Shown: positions 14,267 to 16,584 of the stretch, one piece after another
Layout of the letters: each line of letters begins with the position of its first letter
How positions within the stretch are numbered: the stretch's first letter is position 1
NCBI GenBank assembly: GCA_003647375.1
Contig: QMMS01000069.1
Coordinates: forward strand, 1-16,584
Length of the DNA stretch: 16,584 bases
Reading direction: 5' to 3'
From: Deltaproteobacteria bacterium
GTDB taxonomy: Bacteria > Desulfobacterota > Desulfobacteria > Desulfobacterales > B30-G6
Program-made: the position numbers and the translations under genes
Notes under the pieces: generated by a model
The model's input: the letters and a program-made list of their open reading frames with translations, nothing else
What the model was told of the DNA's origin: nothing
Database searches by the model: none

Positions 14267-15567
14267 CCCCGGCTGTTATCGGTATTCTCGGCATAGTCAT
14301 CCTCTTGCTGATGCTTTTTTTACTCGGTACCCCTGTGGGGTTCGCCATGGGCATCGTGGGATTCTGCGGGTTCTGCTATCTTATCTCTTTCAAAGCAGGC
14401 TTGAACATGCTGGGCTCTGTTTTGTGGGAGACCTTTTCCAAATATGGTTTAACCGTCATCCCTTTGTTTATTTTCATGGGACAGATTGCGTTTTATTCGG
14501 GCGTCAACGAAAAATTATACAAAGCAGCCTATCAATGGGTTGGCCAGATTCGTGGTGGCGTGGCCATGGCGACCATCATGGCCTGTTCGGCATTTTCGGC
14601 AATTTGTGGTTCAAATGCTGCTACTGCAGCCACTATGACCACCGTGGCACTCCCCCAGATGAAAAAATTCCGTTACGATTCAAGGCTGAGTACAGGGGCT
14701 ATTGCATGTGGCTCAACCTTGGGTGTGGTGATTCCGCCGAGCGTGGTGCTGATCGTTATCGGGCTTTCCACCGAACAGTCCATCGCCCGTCTCTTTTACG
14801 GCGGGATTGGGGCCGGTATCATTCTGGCTTTTTTTCTGATTTTGAGTGTCTATGTTGTATGCACAATACATCCGGACTGGGGACCGGTCGGCCCCAGAAC
14901 CACATTTCTCGAAAAGATAAAGGGGCTCTCGGGTGCCTTTGAAATGGCCGTTCTATTCATGCTGGTGATGATTGGTCTGTATTTTGGCTTTTTTACGCCC
15001 ACGGAAGCCGGTGCTGTTGGTTCTCTCTTTGCCGTCTTGCTCAGCGTCATTCAACGAAAGCTCGCCTGGAAGGGCTTTCTGGCAGCCATCATCGATACCA
15101 TACGGGTTTCCTGCATGGTGATCGTTATCGTGGCCGGTGCCATGGTATTTGGTCGATTTCTGGCGGTGACCCGAATACCGTATGACATCGCATCATGGGT
15201 CGTGGGCTTACCGGTACCGGACATGGTCATCATGGCCATTATCTTCGGCATATACATTGTGGGTGGTGCGGTTATGGATGCGCTGGCATTGCTCTTGATT
15301 ACAATCCCTATTTTCTTTCCTGTTGCCATGGAACTCGGATATGACCCCATCTGGTTTGGGGTCACCATTACCGTGGTGACAACACTGGGAGCTGTCACGC
15401 CACCTGTGGGGGCAACGACTTATGTTGTGGGTGGTATGGCAAAAGATGTGCCGTTGGAAGACGTATTTAAAGGCGTGGCCTATTTTCTACCCGCCTATCT
15501 TCTGTGTATCTTTATCCTAATGATATTCCCGAAACTTGTTTTGTTTCTACCGGGTTTGATCAGATAA
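14263..15567 (+). CDS. dctM: TRAP transporter large permease (DctM family)
   Basis: A 434-residue inner-membrane permease with about a dozen hydrophobic segments. Hallmarks are FIFMGQIAFYSG near residue 68, GSNAATAATMTTVALPQM in the first half, GVVIPPSVVLIV near 153-164, and a second re-entrant PPVGATTYVV segment in the C-terminal half. It starts with GTG inside the dctQ stop codon, preceded by GAGGAGGT, a strong ribosome site. Length is standard. It is the last plus-strand gene; a hairpin region separates it from the convergent SH3 gene. Confidence 0.95.
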   Translation: MTPAVIGILGIVILLLMLFLLGTPVGFAMGIVGFCGFCYLISFKAGLNMLGSVLWETFSKYGLTVIPLFIFMGQIAFYSGVNEKLYKAAYQWVGQIRGGVAMATIMACSAFSAICGSNAATAATMTTVALPQMKKFRYDSRLSTGAIACGSTLGVVIPPSVVLIVIGLSTEQSIARLFYGGIGAGIILAFFLILSVYVVCTIHPDWGPVGPRTTFLEKIKGLSGAFEMAVLFMLVMIGLYFGFFTPTEAGAVGSLFAVLLSVIQRKLAWKGFLAAIIDTIRVSCMVIVIVAGAMVFGRFLAVTRIPYDIASWVVGLPVPDMVIMAIIFGIYIVGGAVMDALALLLITIPIFFPVAMELGYDPIWFGVTITVVTTLGAVTPPVGATTYVVGGMAKDVPLEDVFKGVAYFLPAYLLCIFILMIFPKLVLFLPGLIR

Positions 15568-15587
15568 ATAAATAGGTAGATAGGCTG

Positions 15588-15635
15588 TAGACTGTAGGGT
15601 GCCCACCGCCTAACAGCCTGATAGCCTACAGTCTA
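15588..15635. terminator. Hairpin between convergent dctM and SH3 genes
   Basis: TAGACTGTAGG (15588-15598) and CCTACAGTCTA (15625-15635) form an 11-base perfect stem. Alternative pairings also exist: AGGCTGT 15582-15588 with ACAGCCT 15613-15619. Placed between converging genes, it may end transcription from both sides, although T-runs are poor. The GACTGTAGG words look like another dispersed spacer repeat. Confidence 0.5.
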
Positions 15636-15706
15636 AACAACCTAAATATATGCGAAACTCTTCAATGTTTCCCAGTTAAACACTTATTCGGAGCAGGAAA
15701 TGCAGG

Positions 15707-16423
15707 CTAATATCGATACGACTTTTTTCCCCTGATGGCCCTTCCGATGATAAAGCCAAGGAGCAATACACCCCCACCGATTAGAAACCATTTCATATTT
15801 CCTGCCAGCACGGGTATTGCATCGGCAGGTGGTTTTGCGGCAATTTTATCTTTGAGGGTCTTATTTTCGGTTTTTAAAGATGCGAGTTCTTTGCTGATAT
15901 CGGCGGTTTTTTTGCCGTTATTCAAGAGCTGTTGATACTTGGCATTGATCTTTTTCAGATCTTTCTGCAATGCCAAACGCGTTCTTTTTTCATTGGCTAT
16001 AGATGCCGTTAGGGTTGCAATCTTTTGCTTGTAGCCATCAATCATCCCTTGTAATCCTTCGGTATCAGATCCCTGCTGAAGGGTTTTGATGCTTTCCTCA
16101 AGGATGACTATTTTCTCTTCAAGTTCTCCGATAATGACGGCTTTGGGTTTTTCTGCCACAATGAACTTTTTTCTGACCCATCCCTGGGTGCCATCTTCGC
16201 TTCGTATTCGCATCAGTTCTTCGGTTTCTTCCAGGACATCAACCGGTGCCGCAGACCGTAGATATCCAATTACAGGGGCATCGACACCCTGGCCGTCTTT
16301 AACGGATATTATCAGCAAATCTGAAACATATTGGATGTCAGCCATGACAGTGGGTATGAGGATAAATCCATAGAAAAAGAAAACAGAAACAGCAAAGAAA
16401 ACTTTTACCCGAAGCGTGTTCAT
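15707..16423 (-). CDS. SH3-domain, coiled-coil, membrane-anchored protein (TIGR04211-like)
   Basis: This 238-residue envelope protein has a signal peptide (1-28, cleavage near VMA|D), a bacterial SH3 domain (about 30-92, with the GWVRKKFI end motif), a long coiled coil (about 98-195), a single transmembrane helix (about 208-226) and a basic tail RGKKSYRY. This architecture matches the SH3 and anchor family (TIGR04211, YgiM-like), whose role is poorly known. It probably sits in the periplasm, tethered by its C-terminal helix. The ATG follows AAGGAACC on the minus strand. It converges on dctM and is likely a chromosomal neighbour with no part in the catabolic pathway. Confidence 0.85.
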   Translation of the reverse strand: MNTLRVKVFFAVSVFFFYGFILIPTVMADIQYVSDLLIISVKDGQGVDAPVIGYLRSAAPVDVLEETEELMRIRSEDGTQGWVRKKFIVAEKPKAVIIGELEEKIVILEESIKTLQQGSDTEGLQGMIDGYKQKIATLTASIANEKRTRLALQKDLKKINAKYQQLLNNGKKTADISKELASLKTENKTLKDKIAAKPPADAIPVLAGNMKWFLIGGGVLLLGFIIGRAIRGKKSYRY

Positions 16424-16515
16424 ATTGAGGGTTCCTTTTTGGATAAAATTATTACATGGTTTAACCTGAACTGAGCGATTTTTCCCGAAGAGGTGTGCCG
16501 AAATCTTGATGGAGA

Positions 16516-16573
16516 AGGGTTCGCAAAAAACACAGGCATACCCGTGGATCTGTCGAGGCTTTTTGCGAACCCT
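16516..16573. repeat. 14-base perfect inverted repeat at the window end
   Basis: AGGGTTCGCAAAAA (16516-16529) and TTTTTGCGAACCCT (16560-16573) are perfect complements separated by 30 bases. An inner ACAG (16532-16535) / CTGT (16550-16553) stem lies in the loop. It is upstream of the minus-strand SH3 gene. It could be a terminator of a gene beyond the window or a dispersed palindrome. Nothing else is seen in 16424-16584. Confidence 0.7.
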
Positions 16574-16584
16574 CGATCCGCAAG

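Overview
The window is about 16.6 kb of moderate-GC DNA and most resembles an anaerobic member of the Desulfobacterota (sulfate-reducer type). This assignment is inference. It rests on gene content (two-subunit B12 mutase, hydantoinase-type enzyme, molybdenum hydroxylase, TRAP uptake) and on the style of the spacers, which are full of palindromic AT-rich repeats that I associate with that group. No rRNA, tRNA, CRISPR array or transposase gene was seen.

Layout. 1-233 holds no gene but has a well-folded candidate RNA or palindromic element followed by an 18-base inverted repeat. 234-2411 encodes the B12-binding and catalytic subunits of a CoA-linked carbon-skeleton mutase. 2579-7841 encodes an ATP-dependent hydantoinase/oxoprolinase pair (HyuA- and HyuB-like) and, one base later, a phenylacetate-CoA-ligase-type enzyme. 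8235-12435 encodes a three-subunit molybdenum hydroxylase (FAD, 2x[2Fe-2S], Mo). 12689-15567 encodes a complete DctP-DctQ-DctM TRAP transporter. All eleven of these genes are on the plus strand. A convergent minus-strand gene (15707-16423) encodes an unrelated SH3/coiled-coil membrane-anchored protein.

How the genes may work together. The combination of molybdenum hydroxylase, hydantoinase-like ring opener, PaaK-type CoA ligase and B12 mutase is the enzyme set described for early anaerobic indole-3-acetate (auxin) degradation in Aromatoleum/Azoarcus (iaa genes). There, C2 of the pyrrole ring is hydroxylated to a lactam, the lactam is opened with ATP, and an aryl-succinyl-CoA is rearranged to a benzylmalonyl-CoA. 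My best reading is that this window carries an indole-acetate-like or related N-heteroaromatic pathway in a probable sulfate reducer, fed by a TRAP transporter. The CoA transferase, acyl-CoA dehydrogenase, hydratase and thiolase of the known pathway are not in the window, so the substrate is unproven.

The spacers are the second notable feature. Genes that should be tightly coupled (two mutase subunits, three hydroxylase subunits) are separated by 141-393 bases occupied by several repeat families: TTTTAGG hairpins, an 8-base tandem repeat, a long TTCGAA-rich palindrome, a 39-base TTCGAC palindrome nested inside it, and a repeated leader hairpin. Two copies of the long palindrome carry the 39-base insert at exactly the same site where two others are empty.
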